64,000 bases of DNA from Vibrio sp. HDW18 (GTDB taxonomy: Bacteria; Pseudomonadota; Gammaproteobacteria; Enterobacterales; Vibrionaceae), in contig NZ_CP049913.1 in assembly GCF_011306175.1 (NCBI RefSeq), positions 2,170,001-2,234,000 on the forward strand, read 5' to 3'. Below the pieces are notes generated by a model. The model was not told the DNA's origin, did no database searches, and worked only from the letters and a program-made list of their open reading frames with translations. The position numbers were made by a program, and so were the translations under genes. Of the stretch, positions 38,537 through 48,135 are shown piece after piece; positions within the stretch are counted from its first letter, which is position 1; each line of letters begins with the position of its first letter.

Positions 38537-39778
38537 TTGATTTCTCTCGCTCTGTTTATTGGTGGGCGTTTTAGTCGTGCCAAACAACGCAATAAGATGG
38601 TGTCGTTTATTTCACTCTCATCAACGCTGGGGATTGCCGTTGGGGTTGCGGTGATCATTATTGGTCTGTCTGCGATGAATGGTTTTGAGCGTGAGTTGCA
38701 ATCGCGGGTGTTGTCGGTGATCCCTCATGGTGAGTTTGAAGGTGTGCGTGGCCCGGTGCAGCGTTGGCCGGAGTTGATCGCACAAGCGACCGAACATCGG
38801 CAAATTGTTGCGGCGGCGCCTTATGTAAAAATGACGGCGTTGGCAGAAAACGGCACTCAGCTAAAAGCGCTTGAAGTACGCGGTGTCGATCCACAGCGTG
38901 AACAAACGGTATCGCGTCTGGCACAATTTATCAGTGCGCAGGCATGGCAAAATTTTGTCCCCGATCAACAGCAGGCGATTTTAGGCCAAGGGGTGGCAGA
39001 AAAACTGGGTGTGCAAGTCGGTGATATGATCACTTTGCTGCTACCCAGTACCGCCAGTGGTGACAAATTACAAGCCCCGAAACGGGTACGTGTCACCGTG
39101 AGTGGTTTGCTGGCGCTCAATGGGCAAATTGATCACAGCTTGGCGCTAATACCGCTTGCGGATGCCCAGCGTTACGCCAATTTAGGTGATGGTGTCACCG
39201 GAGTAGCGGTTAAAGTTGATCAGGTCCTGCAAGCGACCCAGATCGTACGTGACGTGGGCAACCAGCTTAGCGAATATGTTTATCTCAATAGCTGGCAGCA
39301 AAAATATGGCTTTTTATACCGTGATATTCAGCTTGTGCGCACCATTATGTATTTAGTGATGGTATTGGTAATCGGTGTCGCGAGCTTTAACATTGTCTCT
39401 ACCTTGATGATGGCGGTCAAAGATCGGGCGGCGGAAATTGCCATTTTGCGCACCATGGGGGCCAGTGATGGCCTGATTAAGCGTATCTTTGTCTGGCAAG
39501 GGGTCTTTTCCGGTGTGCTAGGCAGTGTGGCTGGCAGCATCGCGGGAGTATTAATTGCGTTAAACTTAACCCGATTGGTCAACGGGTTAGAGCAGTTGAT
39601 TGACCATCAGTTTTTATCTGGCGATATCTATTTTGTCGACTTTTTGCCTTCTCAAGTTGAAGCTTCGGATGTGCTATTGGTGTCCGGTACCGCGATCGTG
39701 TTGAGTTTGCTGGCCACCTGGTATCCAGCACGGCGTGCCAGTCGATTAAATCCAGCCCAAGTGCTCAGTAGTAAATAA
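38537..39778 (+). CDS. lolE: Lipoprotein-releasing ABC transporter permease LolE
   Basis: LolE is the lipoprotein-binding partner of LolC in the LolCDE complex. The 413-residue product has the same plan as LolC: an N-terminal membrane segment (about 25-47), a periplasmic domain, and three C-terminal segments, with MMAVKDRAAEIAILRTMGA. The start is a TTG at 38537, supported by GGGGG eight bases upstream and by alignment of MISLALFIGGRFSR with the LolC N-terminus; the next ATG would cut into the first membrane segment. A terminator follows. Confidence 0.93.
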   Translation: MISLALFIGGRFSRAKQRNKMVSFISLSSTLGIAVGVAVIIIGLSAMNGFERELQSRVLSVIPHGEFEGVRGPVQRWPELIAQATEHRQIVAAAPYVKMTALAENGTQLKALEVRGVDPQREQTVSRLAQFISAQAWQNFVPDQQQAILGQGVAEKLGVQVGDMITLLLPSTASGDKLQAPKRVRVTVSGLLALNGQIDHSLALIPLADAQRYANLGDGVTGVAVKVDQVLQATQIVRDVGNQLSEYVYLNSWQQKYGFLYRDIQLVRTIMYLVMVLVIGVASFNIVSTLMMAVKDRAAEIAILRTMGASDGLIKRIFVWQGVFSGVLGSVAGSIAGVLIALNLTRLVNGLEQLIDHQFLSGDIYFVDFLPSQVEASDVLLVSGTAIVLSLLATWYPARRASRLNPAQVLSSK

Positions 39779-39821
39779 TCTCCATGTGGGATAACTGAGG
39801 CCGCTGCAGGCAGCATCAACA

Positions 39822-39847
39822 AAAAAAGGACCGTATGGTCCTTTTTT
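39822..39847 (+). terminator. Terminator after lolE
   Basis: AAAAAAGGACC (39822-39832), loop GTAT, GGTCCTTTTTT (39837-39847). It is also suitable for the convergent DUF2062 gene. Confidence 0.88.
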
Positions 39848-39927
39848 CATCTTAATTTGACACGCTTTGCATCTGTAGTCCGCTTATCACTCACAATTTA
39901 CTTGGCGCAGGGGGAGGCAGCGGTGCA

Positions 39928-40485
39928 TTACGGTCGATTCTCCGGCATGTTATTGACGCGGCTTTTATTAATTCGACTATTAAGACGGCGTTTTTGCCAA
40001 CTGCGCACCACCGAATAACGCCATAAGGCATGAATACTAAAATAGCCCATTAATGCTGCTATCACAGCGCAAACCACCGAGCCTAGTAAAAACGGCAGGC
40101 CGATGGTGTTCATTTGATTGAGCAGAAATTCCCAACTCAACTCTAAGTGGAATGATTGGGGAGGGATGCCCATGAGCCAAGCTCCCACTTTATAAGTGCA
40201 ATAAAAGATCACTGGCATGGTGATGGGGTTGGTGATCCACACTAACGCAACGGATAGCGGTAAGTTAACCCCCAGAGCAATTGCTGCACCAGCGGCCATG
40301 ATCATCTGACTGGGCAGAGGGATAAAAGCCATAAATAGACCAACCGCAAAAGCCCCTGCCGCTGAGCGGCGATTAAGACACCAAAGGTTTGGGTTGTATA
40401 GCACATTTCCAAATACGCGCAGGGCTTTTTGGCGTTTGATCACATCGTGGTCAGGCATAAACCGTTTAATAAATTTTTTTGGCAT
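39928..40485 (-). CDS. DUF2062 inner-membrane protein
   Basis: The 185-residue product belongs to DUF2062, small membrane proteins of unknown function. It has two or three hydrophobic segments (about 43-77, 80-105, 128-152), and the conserved motif GLFMAFIPLPSQMIMAAGAA near 50-69. Its start codon is 8 bp from that of comEC on the other strand. No good ribosome site is visible. The family is seen widely beside comEC in vibrios; no role is proven. Confidence 0.85.
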   Translation of the reverse strand: MPKKFIKRFMPDHDVIKRQKALRVFGNVLYNPNLWCLNRRSAAGAFAVGLFMAFIPLPSQMIMAAGAAIALGVNLPLSVALVWITNPITMPVIFYCTYKVGAWLMGIPPQSFHLELSWEFLLNQMNTIGLPFLLGSVVCAVIAALMGYFSIHALWRYSVVRSWQKRRLNSRINKSRVNNMPENRP

Positions 40486-40493
40486 ACGGGATT

Positions 40494-42737
40494 ATGACTC
40501 TCTTGTCGAATTACTGGTCGCTAATGGCATTTTCACTCACCATGCTCTCTGCACCATATTGGCCATGGATGCCAACGTGGGGCTGGGCGTGGTTTTGCCT
40601 CATGATATGTGGCCTGTGCATCTATTACCGAATTTGCCGTCAATGGCTTGGTTTAGGATTGGCCATCCTGACCATAGTGCTACATGGCAATCTTATACGA
40701 GATCAATCCAACCTGCTCTATCAAGCAGGCCCGGATATTAGCATAAAAGGCCGAGTTGACAGCTTTTTTACACAAACACGTTATGCCTATGAGGGGTTGA
40801 TCTTAATTCAGCAGGTCAATGGTCAAAGATTGCACCGATGGCATCAGCCGCGCGTGCGTTTAACCGCGCCGTTACCGTTACAGCCCAATGACCAATTCGA
40901 ATTTTCCGTAACCCTGAAACCGGTGATTGGACGACGTAATCAAGTCGGTTTTGATTTAGAAGCGCATTCGATGGCGCAATTGGTCTTAGCTCGCGCCAGT
41001 GTTAAACCCAATACCAGCTACCAAATTATCCAGCGGGGAGATGTCAGGTCTGCTTGGCTAACCCAATTGACCGCGTTGACCGATACTAGCCGCTTCCAGG
41101 GCTTGATCTTAGCGCTGACCTTTGGCGAGCGTAAAGCGATCGAGGAATCCGAGTGGCAAGCACTGCGCAACAGCGGTTTGATTCATTTAGTGGCCATTTC
41201 TGGTTTACATATTGGTATCGCATTCAGCTTAGGCTATGTGCTGGGGGTGGGTTTAATGCGTTGGCATGTCAAGCTGATCTGGTCGCCTTTTATCCTCGGT
41301 GGCTTATTAGCACTGCTGTATGCTTGGTTGGCCGGATTCACGCTACCCACTCAGCGTGCGCTGATCATGTGTCTGCTCAACGTGGCGTTGGTGGTATTGG
41401 CTTTGCCACTGTCAGCGTATCAGCGTATTTTACTCACCCTTGCGGTGGTGCTGTTTTGGTCGCCGTTCGCTTCGCTCTCCAATAGCTTTTGGATGTCATT
41501 TCTCGCGGTTGCAGTGGTGCTTTATCAGCTCGCCAGCCAAAACCAACGTCAAGCCAAGTGGCTGGCGTTATTGTGGGCGCAAATCTGTTTGGTTTGTTTA
41601 ATGGCACCAGTCACGGCGTATTTTTTTGGTGGATTGAGCATCACGGCTGTGTTGTACAATTTGTTGTTTATCCCGTGGTTTTCATTGGTGATTGTACCGG
41701 TGCTATTCTTGGGCCTGCTACTGATGGTGGCGCTTCCGAGTTGGGCATCTGGCTACTGGCCATGGGTGGATTGGACTTTTGTGCCACTGGAGTGGGCGCT
41801 GCAATTTGCGGAAGTCGGTTGGTTGGTGGTACCCAAGCACGTACAAGGTATCGTGATCGGAATTGTGGCGGTGAGTTTGTTGTATCGAATCATCAGTCGC
41901 CAAGCGTGCGCGTTCATATTGATCATGATTGGACTATGGTGGTGGTTTCCCTGCATCAAGCCGCTTTGGCGAATCGATGTGTTGGATGTTGGGCATGGCT
42001 TAGCGATCATGATTGAGCAAAATCAACGGGCGATTATCTACGATACTGGCAGCAGTTGGCCGACTGGAAGCTACGCTCACAGCGTGATTGAGCCGCTGTT
42101 ACAGCAGCGTGGGATTCAGCAATTAGATGGGCTGATTTTAAGTCATCTGGATAATGATCATGCGGGAGATTGGCAGGGATTGGCTAGCCGCTGGCAGCCG
42201 CGTTGGATCCGTAGTAGTCAACACGGCGTGCAATTTGAACCTTGTGTTCGTGGTGTGAGTTGGCAGTGGCAGTCACTTGAATTTAATGTGTTATGGCCGC
42301 CGCAACGGGTGAGCCGAGCTTATAACCCGCACTCCTGCGTGATCCGCGTCAGCGATACACAATCCCAGCATTCGGTGTTGTTATCCGGTGATGTCACCGC
42401 GTTGGGTGAGTGGTTACTCGCCCGAGATGGCGTTGTATTACAAAGTGATGTGATGTTAGTGCCGCATCATGGCAGTAAAACCTCATCGACCGTCGAGTTT
42501 ATAGCCCAAGTGCAACCCCAGTTGGCGATCGCTTCTCTGGCCAAAGATAACCGCTGGAACTTGCCTCATCCTCAGGTGGTTGCACGTTATCAGCAACAAC
42601 AAGTGCAGTGGCTAGATACCGGACAAATGGGGCAGATTTCGCTATTTTTCTATCCGGATCAGCTTGATTGGTTGGCTCAGCGGCAGCGCTACTGGGAGCC
42701 TTGGTATAGGCAGATGCTACGTAAAGGGGTAGAATGA
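40494..42737 (+). CDS. comEC: ComEC/Rec2 DNA-uptake channel
   Basis: ComEC forms the inner-membrane pore for single-stranded DNA during natural transformation. The 747-residue product has three N-terminal membrane segments, an OB-like periplasmic domain, the Competence transmembrane domain (about 195-440; FRGLIL-like RFQGLILALTFGERKAI, LVAISGLHIGIAFSLGY), and a C-terminal metallo-beta-lactamase-like domain with SHLDNDHAGDW near 545-555 and LVPHHGSKTSS near 650-660. Start at the ATG 40494; a TTG five codons earlier overlaps the divergent DUF2062 gene. msbA follows after 30 bp, as in E. coli. Confidence 0.93.
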   Translation: MTLLSNYWSLMAFSLTMLSAPYWPWMPTWGWAWFCLMICGLCIYYRICRQWLGLGLAILTIVLHGNLIRDQSNLLYQAGPDISIKGRVDSFFTQTRYAYEGLILIQQVNGQRLHRWHQPRVRLTAPLPLQPNDQFEFSVTLKPVIGRRNQVGFDLEAHSMAQLVLARASVKPNTSYQIIQRGDVRSAWLTQLTALTDTSRFQGLILALTFGERKAIEESEWQALRNSGLIHLVAISGLHIGIAFSLGYVLGVGLMRWHVKLIWSPFILGGLLALLYAWLAGFTLPTQRALIMCLLNVALVVLALPLSAYQRILLTLAVVLFWSPFASLSNSFWMSFLAVAVVLYQLASQNQRQAKWLALLWAQICLVCLMAPVTAYFFGGLSITAVLYNLLFIPWFSLVIVPVLFLGLLLMVALPSWASGYWPWVDWTFVPLEWALQFAEVGWLVVPKHVQGIVIGIVAVSLLYRIISRQACAFILIMIGLWWWFPCIKPLWRIDVLDVGHGLAIMIEQNQRAIIYDTGSSWPTGSYAHSVIEPLLQQRGIQQLDGLILSHLDNDHAGDWQGLASRWQPRWIRSSQHGVQFEPCVRGVSWQWQSLEFNVLWPPQRVSRAYNPHSCVIRVSDTQSQHSVLLSGDVTALGEWLLARDGVVLQSDVMLVPHHGSKTSSTVEFIAQVQPQLAIASLAKDNRWNLPHPQVVARYQQQQVQWLDTGQMGQISLFFYPDQLDWLAQRQRYWEPWYRQMLRKGVE

Positions 42738-42767
42738 GGCCAATTTTGTAATCAGAAAAGCCTTTCT

Positions 42768-44516
42768 ATGTCACTTCACTCTGACGAATCTAACTGGCAG
42801 ACCTTTAAACGTCTGTGGACTTATATCAGCACCTATAAAGCGGGGCTGGTGGTGGCAACCATCGCGTTGATCATTAATGCGGTTGCCGATACCTACATGA
42901 TTTCACTGCTTAAACCCTTATTAGATGAAGGGTTTGGTGATGCTGAATCGACTTTTTTGCGCATTCTACCTTTCATGATTTTAGGTCTGATGTTTGTGCG
43001 TGGACTAAGTAGTTTTGCTTCTGCCTACTGCTTGAGCTGGGTCTCTGGCAACGTGGTGATGCAAATGCGCCGTGGTTTGTTTAACCATTTCATGCATATG
43101 CCAGTGAGCTTTTTCGATCAACAATCCACGGGCGGGCTTTTGTCGCGGATCACTTATGATTCGGAGCAAGTCGCTGGAGCCACCAGCCGAGCCTTGGTGA
43201 GCATTGTGCGGGAAGGGGCCAGCATTGTTGGCCTGCTGGTGCTGATGTTTTGGAACAGTTGGCAGCTCTCTTTAGTCTTGATTGTGGTTGCACCAGTGGT
43301 GGCGTTTGCAATTAGCTTTGTCTCTAAGCGTTTTCGCAAGATTTCCCGCAATATGCAGACGACGATGGGACACGTCACTTCGTCTGCGGAACAGATGCTC
43401 AAAGGGCATAAAGTGGTGCTCAGTTACGGTGGACAAGCGGTGGAGCGTAAGCGTTTTGACCAAGTCAGTAACCGAATGCGTCAGCAAACCATGAAATTGG
43501 TGTCGGCACAGGCGACGGCGGATCCCGTGATCCAGATGATTGCTTCCCTAGCACTGTTTGCCGTGCTGTTTTTGGCGAGTGTTGATTCGATTCGGGCTGA
43601 ATTGACCCCAGGTACCTTTACTGTGGTGTTTTCAGCCATGTTTGGCTTAATGCGTCCGCTGAAAGCGTTAACCAATGTCACTTCGGATTTCCAACGCGGG
43701 ATGGCCGCATGTCAAACTCTATTTGGTTTGATGGATCTGGAAACCGAGCGCGATAATGGCAAATATGCGGTGGATCGCGTGAAAGGTGAGGTGGTGGTGC
43801 AAGATGTTACTTTCACTTACCAAGGCAAAGACAAGCCGGCGTTATCCAATGTGTCGTTCACTATTGAGCAAGGTAAAACCGTCGCACTAGTGGGGCGCTC
43901 AGGCTCTGGCAAATCGACCATCGCGAACCTCTTTACTCGTTTTTATGATGTGGATAGTGGTTCGATCCGTTTAGATCAGCACGATGTACGCGATTATAAA
44001 CTGACTAATCTGCGTCGCCATTTCGCATTGGTATCACAGAACGTACATCTGTTTAATGACAGCATCGCCAACAATATTGCCTATGCCGCGGAAGGCGAAT
44101 ATACCCGTGAGCAGATCGAGCAAGCGGCGCGTCAAGCTCATGCGATGGAGTTTATCGAAAATCTGCCGCAAGGCTTGGATACCGTGATCGGTGAAAATGG
44201 CACCAGTTTGTCTGGTGGTCAGCGGCAGCGAGTGGCGATTGCTCGGGCGTTGTTGCGCGATGCACCAGTACTGATCCTTGATGAAGCGACTTCGGCGCTG
44301 GATACGGAATCAGAGCGAGCCATTCAAGCGGCGCTCGATGAGCTACAGAAAAACAAAACAGTGCTAGTGATTGCCCACCGTTTATCGACCATCGAACAAG
44401 CAGATGAAATCTTGGTGGTCGATGAAGGGCAAATTATTGAACGTGGTCGTCATGCTGAGTTGCTAGCCCAAGACGGCGCCTATACTCAGCTTCATCGCAT
44501 TCAGTTTGGTGAATGA
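42768..44516 (+). CDS. msbA: Lipid A export ATP-binding/permease MsbA
   Basis: MsbA flips core-lipid A across the inner membrane. The 582-residue half-transporter has six membrane segments in its first 320 residues and an ATPase with Walker [10 protein letters not shown] (about 376-384), signature LSGGQRQR (about 481-488) and Walker [13 protein letters not shown] (about 501-512). It is essential in E. coli. It overlaps lpxK by 4 bp (ATGA), so translational coupling is likely. Confidence 0.96.
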   Translation: MSLHSDESNWQTFKRLWTYISTYKAGLVVATIALIINAVADTYMISLLKPLLDEGFGDAESTFLRILPFMILGLMFVRGLSSFASAYCLSWVSGNVVMQMRRGLFNHFMHMPVSFFDQQSTGGLLSRITYDSEQVAGATSRALVSIVREGASIVGLLVLMFWNSWQLSLVLIVVAPVVAFAISFVSKRFRKISRNMQTTMGHVTSSAEQMLKGHKVVLSYGGQAVERKRFDQVSNRMRQQTMKLVSAQATADPVIQMIASLALFAVLFLASVDSIRAELTPGTFTVVFSAMFGLMRPLKALTNVTSDFQRGMAACQTLFGLMDLETERDNGKYAVDRVKGEVVVQDVTFTYQGKDKPALSNVSFTIEQGKTVALVGRSGSGKSTIANLFTRFYDVDSGSIRLDQHDVRDYKLTNLRRHFALVSQNVHLFNDSIANNIAYAAEGEYTREQIEQAARQAHAMEFIENLPQGLDTVIGENGTSLSGGQRQRVAIARALLRDAPVLILDEATSALDTESERAIQAALDELQKNKTVLVIAHRLSTIEQADEILVVDEGQIIERGRHAELLAQDGAYTQLHRIQFGE

Positions 44517-45526
44517 CGGTGATTGAAAAAATTTGGTTTCAACGCCATCTGCTGAGTTACTTATTATGGCCACTGTTGTCGCCGTTAAGCTTAATATTCG
44601 CTGCGATCAGCCGCTCACGGCGTAATGCTTATCAAACTGGCCGTAAAGCCACTTTCCGAGCTCCGATCCCTGTGGTAGTGGTGGGCAATATTACCGCTGG
44701 CGGCAATGGCAAAACGCCGGTGGTGATTTGGTTAGTGGAAACGCTGCAAAAACTGGGCTATCGGCCGGGCGTCGTATCGCGTGGTTATGGGGCGAAAGCG
44801 CCGAGTTACCCGCTGCTGGTTAATCAGCACACACCGCCAGAGCATTGTGGTGATGAGCCGAAGCTGATCTTTCAACGCAGCGGCGCGCCGGTGGCGGTGG
44901 ATCCGGTACGTAGCCAAGCGGTACAAGCACTCGTGGCATGCGGAGTGAATATCATCATCAGTGATGATGGTTTACAGCATTATGCTTTGCAGCGCGATAT
45001 TGAAATTGCCGTGGTTGATGGCGTGCGCCGTTTTGGTAATCAGCAGTTGATCCCGCTCGGACCACTGCGTGAACCGATTAGCCGGTTACAGCAAGTGGAT
45101 TTTATTATTACCAATGGCGGTCGCGCGCAGCCCAATGAAATCGCTATGCACCTGCAGCCGGATTTGGCGGTTAACCTGCGCACCGGTGAGCGTTGCCCAG
45201 TCAATCAATTGACTCGTGTGTGCGCTATGGCTGGAATTGGTCACCCGACGCGATTTTTTAATACTTTACGGGCACTGAATGCGGATTTGTTGGTTTGCCA
45301 AGGGTTTGCGGATCACCACGCGTTTGATGCCACGCAGTTAAAGCAACTGGTACAGCAGGGTGACCATCTGATCATGACGGAAAAAGATGCAGTTAAATGT
45401 GCTGGATTTGCACAAGCCAATTGGTGGTATTTGCCTGTTTCGGCTCAATTTGCTCCAGACATGGAGCTGCGTATTGTCGACAAAATTAAAGAGGTAATGG
45501 AGTCATATGGATCACCGTCTGCTTGA
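44513..45526 (+). CDS. lpxK: Tetraacyldisaccharide 4'-kinase
   Basis: LpxK phosphorylates the 4'-position of the lipid A precursor to make lipid IVA. The 337-residue product has an N-terminal membrane-associated helix (about 13-32), the P-loop [12 protein letters not shown] (about 62-73), and the [17 protein letters not shown] motif (about 150-166). Gene order msbA-lpxK-ycaR-kdsB is the same as in E. coli except that ycaQ is absent. It overlaps the following short gene by 20 bp. Confidence 0.95.
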   Translation: MTVIEKIWFQRHLLSYLLWPLLSPLSLIFAAISRSRRNAYQTGRKATFRAPIPVVVVGNITAGGNGKTPVVIWLVETLQKLGYRPGVVSRGYGAKAPSYPLLVNQHTPPEHCGDEPKLIFQRSGAPVAVDPVRSQAVQALVACGVNIIISDDGLQHYALQRDIEIAVVDGVRRFGNQQLIPLGPLREPISRLQQVDFIITNGGRAQPNEIAMHLQPDLAVNLRTGERCPVNQLTRVCAMAGIGHPTRFFNTLRALNADLLVCQGFADHHAFDATQLKQLVQQGDHLIMTEKDAVKCAGFAQANWWYLPVSAQFAPDMELRIVDKIKEVMESYGSPSA

Positions 45527-45686
45527 AATCGTCGCTTGCCCAGTGTGTAAGGGTAAGCTGAGTTACGATAAAACTCGCCAAGAATTGATTTGTAAACTGG
45601 ATCGTCTGGCTTATCAAATCAAACAAGGTATTCCGGTGCTGTTAGAGTCAGAAGCTCGTAGCATGAGTATGGATGAGGGACACTAA
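45507..45686 (+). CDS. ycaR: YcaR/Trm112-family small zinc-ribbon-like protein
   Basis: A 59-residue protein of the Trm112/UPF0434 family, with the CPVCKGKL metal-type motif (residues 11-18) and the GIPVLL segment (41-46) near the end. A second metal pair is reduced: only C29 is left (ICKLDRLAY), so zinc binding is uncertain. It overlaps the end of lpxK by 20 bp and shares one base with the kdsB start (TAATG), so the three genes are tightly coupled. GGAG at 45499-45502 is its ribosome site. The function is unknown; relatives partner methyltransferases. Confidence 0.9.
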   Translation: MDHRLLEIVACPVCKGKLSYDKTRQELICKLDRLAYQIKQGIPVLLESEARSMSMDEGH

Positions 45687-46444
45687 TGTCATTTACGGTT
45701 GTGATCCCAGCCCGCTATCAATCAACCCGTTTGCCGGGTAAGCCGATGGCCGATATTGGTGGTAAGCCAATGGTTCAATGGGTGTACCAGCAAGCGATGC
45801 AAGCGGGAGCTGAGCGAGTGATTATTGCCACTGACGATCAGCGAGTGGCTGATGTCGTGCAAGCGTTTGGTGGTGTTGTGTGTATGACCTCGCCTGATCA
45901 TCAATCAGGTACCGAGCGGTTGGCGGAAGTGGTTGAAAAAATGGCGATCCCTGCTGAGCACATTGTGGTTAATGTGCAAGGTGATGAGCCTTTGATCCCG
46001 CCAGTGATTATCCGTCAAGTCGCGGACAATCTAGCCGCTTGCCATGCGCCCATGGCGACTCTAGCAGTGCAAATTGATCAGCAAGCGGAAATGTTTAATC
46101 CCAATGCGGTTAAGGTGGTGACTGATAAACACGGTTATGCACTGTATTTTAGTCGCGCGACCATTCCTTGGGATCGCGATCATTTTGCCACGCCAGAGCC
46201 AACGATTGCACAGCCAGTGCTGCGCCACATTGGCATTTATGCTTATCGTGCGGGCTTCATCCACACCTACCTTCAGTGGCAACCTAGCCAATTGGAAAAA
46301 ATTGAGAGCTTAGAGCAGCTGCGAGTGCTTTGGCATGGTGAGAAAATTCATGTTGCAGTGGCCTTACAAGCGCCTCCGGCTGGCGTTGATACCCCAGAAG
46401 ATTTGGCTTTAGTTCGGCAGATTGTCGCTCAGCAAGCTCACTGA
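45686..46444 (+). CDS. kdsB: 3-deoxy-manno-octulosonate cytidylyltransferase
   Basis: KdsB activates Kdo as CMP-Kdo for attachment to lipid A. The 252-residue product has the CTP-binding start [17 protein letters not shown] (residues 4-20), [12 protein letters not shown] (about 96-107) and the [10 protein letters not shown] motif (about 152-161). Together with msbA and lpxK it makes one lipopolysaccharide operon; a minisatellite and the convergent ycgB gene follow. Confidence 0.96.
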   Translation: MSFTVVIPARYQSTRLPGKPMADIGGKPMVQWVYQQAMQAGAERVIIATDDQRVADVVQAFGGVVCMTSPDHQSGTERLAEVVEKMAIPAEHIVVNVQGDEPLIPPVIIRQVADNLAACHAPMATLAVQIDQQAEMFNPNAVKVVTDKHGYALYFSRATIPWDRDHFATPEPTIAQPVLRHIGIYAYRAGFIHTYLQWQPSQLEKIESLEQLRVLWHGEKIHVAVALQAPPAGVDTPEDLALVRQIVAQQAH

Positions 46445-46505
46445 GCGGCCTGATCCGCGATAATACGTTGGTGATAGTCAGTAATGATTGACTGATTATC
46501 ACCAA

Positions 46506-46587
46506 ATTATCGACCACCAAACTATTAACTATAAAACTATCGACTACAAAATAATCGACGACAAAATCATCAGGTCATCAAATCACC
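46506..46587 (+). repeat. 15-bp tandem repeat (five and a half units) between kdsB and ycgB
   Basis: Units of 15 bp with the pattern ACTATCGACTACAAA occur at 46506-46520, 46521-46535, 46536-46550, 46551-46565 and 46566-46580, with a partial sixth unit. The copies are diverged, and the array lies between the convergent genes kdsB and ycgB. Confidence 0.75.
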
Positions 46588-46593
46588 AAGCGG

Positions 46594-48123
46594 TTAAATC
46601 GGGCACTCAAAATGGCTTTTTTTCGGGCATGTTGCCAGCAGATCTCGACGCCCGCTCTCTTTGACTTCTTCGAGTTTAACCTCAAAGCCCCACAGCCGGT
46701 GCAAGTGTTTTAGCACCTCTTCATAGTTGGCTTCTAACGGGATCCGATTATGAGGCACATATTGTAAGGTTAAGGAGCGATCACCGCGAATATCGACGCT
46801 ATACACTTGAATATTAGGCTCTAAGTTACTCAGGTTGTATTGTGCCGCGAGCTTTTCACGGATCGCTTGATAGCCGAGTTCATCATGAATGGCACTGATT
46901 TCAATTTGATTCTTTCTATCGTCATCACAAACCGCGAACAGCTTAAAATCGCGGATCAGTTTGGGTGATAAGTATTGGCTGATAAAGCTCTCATCTTTAA
47001 AGTTACGCATCGCAAAATGCACTGCTTGTAACCAATCGCTGCCAGCTAATTTGGGAAACCAGCGTTGATCTTCCTCGGTTGGATCTTCACAGATGCGTTT
47101 AATGTCACGAAACATCGCAAAGCCAAGTGCATAAGGGTTAATCCCATTGAAATAAAGGCTGTTATAAGGCGGCTGTGCGACAACACTGGTATGGCTATGT
47201 AGAAACTCGAGCATGAAGCGGTCGCTGAGTAAGCCTTCATCATACAGATGATTGAGCAGGGTATAGTGCCAAAAGGTCGCCCAACCTTCATTCATGACTT
47301 GAGTCTGTTTTTGCGGATAGAAATACTGGCTAATTTTACGCACGATACGCACAATTTCACGCTGCCAAGGTTCGAGTAATGGGGCGTGTTTCTCAATAAA
47401 GTACAGAATGTTTTCTTGTGGTTCAGCCGGGAAGCGGTGCTGTTGTTCTGCGGTCACGTTTTTTTTCGGTACGGTACGCCACAGTGTATTGACCTGTGAT
47501 TGCAGATAGTTTTCGCGCTCTTCTTGGCGTATTTTTTCTTCGGCAATGGAAATTTTTTCTGGTCGCTTATAGCGATCAACCCCATAGTTCATTAATGCAT
47601 GACAAGAATCGAGTAGAGTTTCAACTTCCTCCACCCCGAACTTTTGTTCGCATTCGGCGAGGTAATGTTTGGCAAACAGCAGATAATCGATAATCGAACT
47701 GGCATCCGTCCAAGTTTGGAACAGGTAGTTACCTTTGAAAAAAGAGTTATGGCCGTAGCAGGCATGTGCCATGACCAAGGCTTGCATGGTGATGGTGTTC
47801 TCTTCCATCAGATAGGCGATACACGGATCAGAGTTGATCACGATTTCGTAGGCTAAGCCCATTTGACCGTGTTGGTAATTTTGCTCGGTTTGGATGAATT
47901 TTTTACCAAACGACCAGTGATGATAATTAATCGGCATACCGATGCTGGAGTAAGCATCCATCATCTGCTCTGAGGTGATGATTTCTATCTGGTTTGGGTA
48001 AGTTTCTAAACGGTAAAGCTCTGCTACACGGCGGATCTGTTGGTGATAGCGCTCCAGCAGTTCAAATGTCCAATCAGGGCCATCTGGCAGTGGTTGGTGG
48101 TGCAGTGTCGCTTGGATGGTCAT
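46594..48123 (-). CDS. ycgB: SpoVR-family protein YcgB
   Basis: The 509-residue product is a full-length SpoVR/YcgB protein (PNQIEIITSEQMMDAYSSIG, HACYGHNSFFKGNYLF, MNEGWATFWHYTLLNHLYDE). SpoVR has a role in spore cortex in Bacillus; in Gram-negatives the molecular job is not known, but the gene is co-expressed with yeaG-yeaH in stationary phase and stress. The start is 12 bp from the yeaH stop, with GGGAGAG as ribosome site. Confidence 0.94.
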   Translation of the reverse strand: MTIQATLHHQPLPDGPDWTFELLERYHQQIRRVAELYRLETYPNQIEIITSEQMMDAYSSIGMPINYHHWSFGKKFIQTEQNYQHGQMGLAYEIVINSDPCIAYLMEENTITMQALVMAHACYGHNSFFKGNYLFQTWTDASSIIDYLLFAKHYLAECEQKFGVEEVETLLDSCHALMNYGVDRYKRPEKISIAEEKIRQEERENYLQSQVNTLWRTVPKKNVTAEQQHRFPAEPQENILYFIEKHAPLLEPWQREIVRIVRKISQYFYPQKQTQVMNEGWATFWHYTLLNHLYDEGLLSDRFMLEFLHSHTSVVAQPPYNSLYFNGINPYALGFAMFRDIKRICEDPTEEDQRWFPKLAGSDWLQAVHFAMRNFKDESFISQYLSPKLIRDFKLFAVCDDDRKNQIEISAIHDELGYQAIREKLAAQYNLSNLEPNIQVYSVDIRGDRSLTLQYVPHNRIPLEANYEEVLKHLHRLWGFEVKLEEVKESGRRDLLATCPKKSHFECPI

Positions 48124-48135
48124 GTTGCGCTCTCC

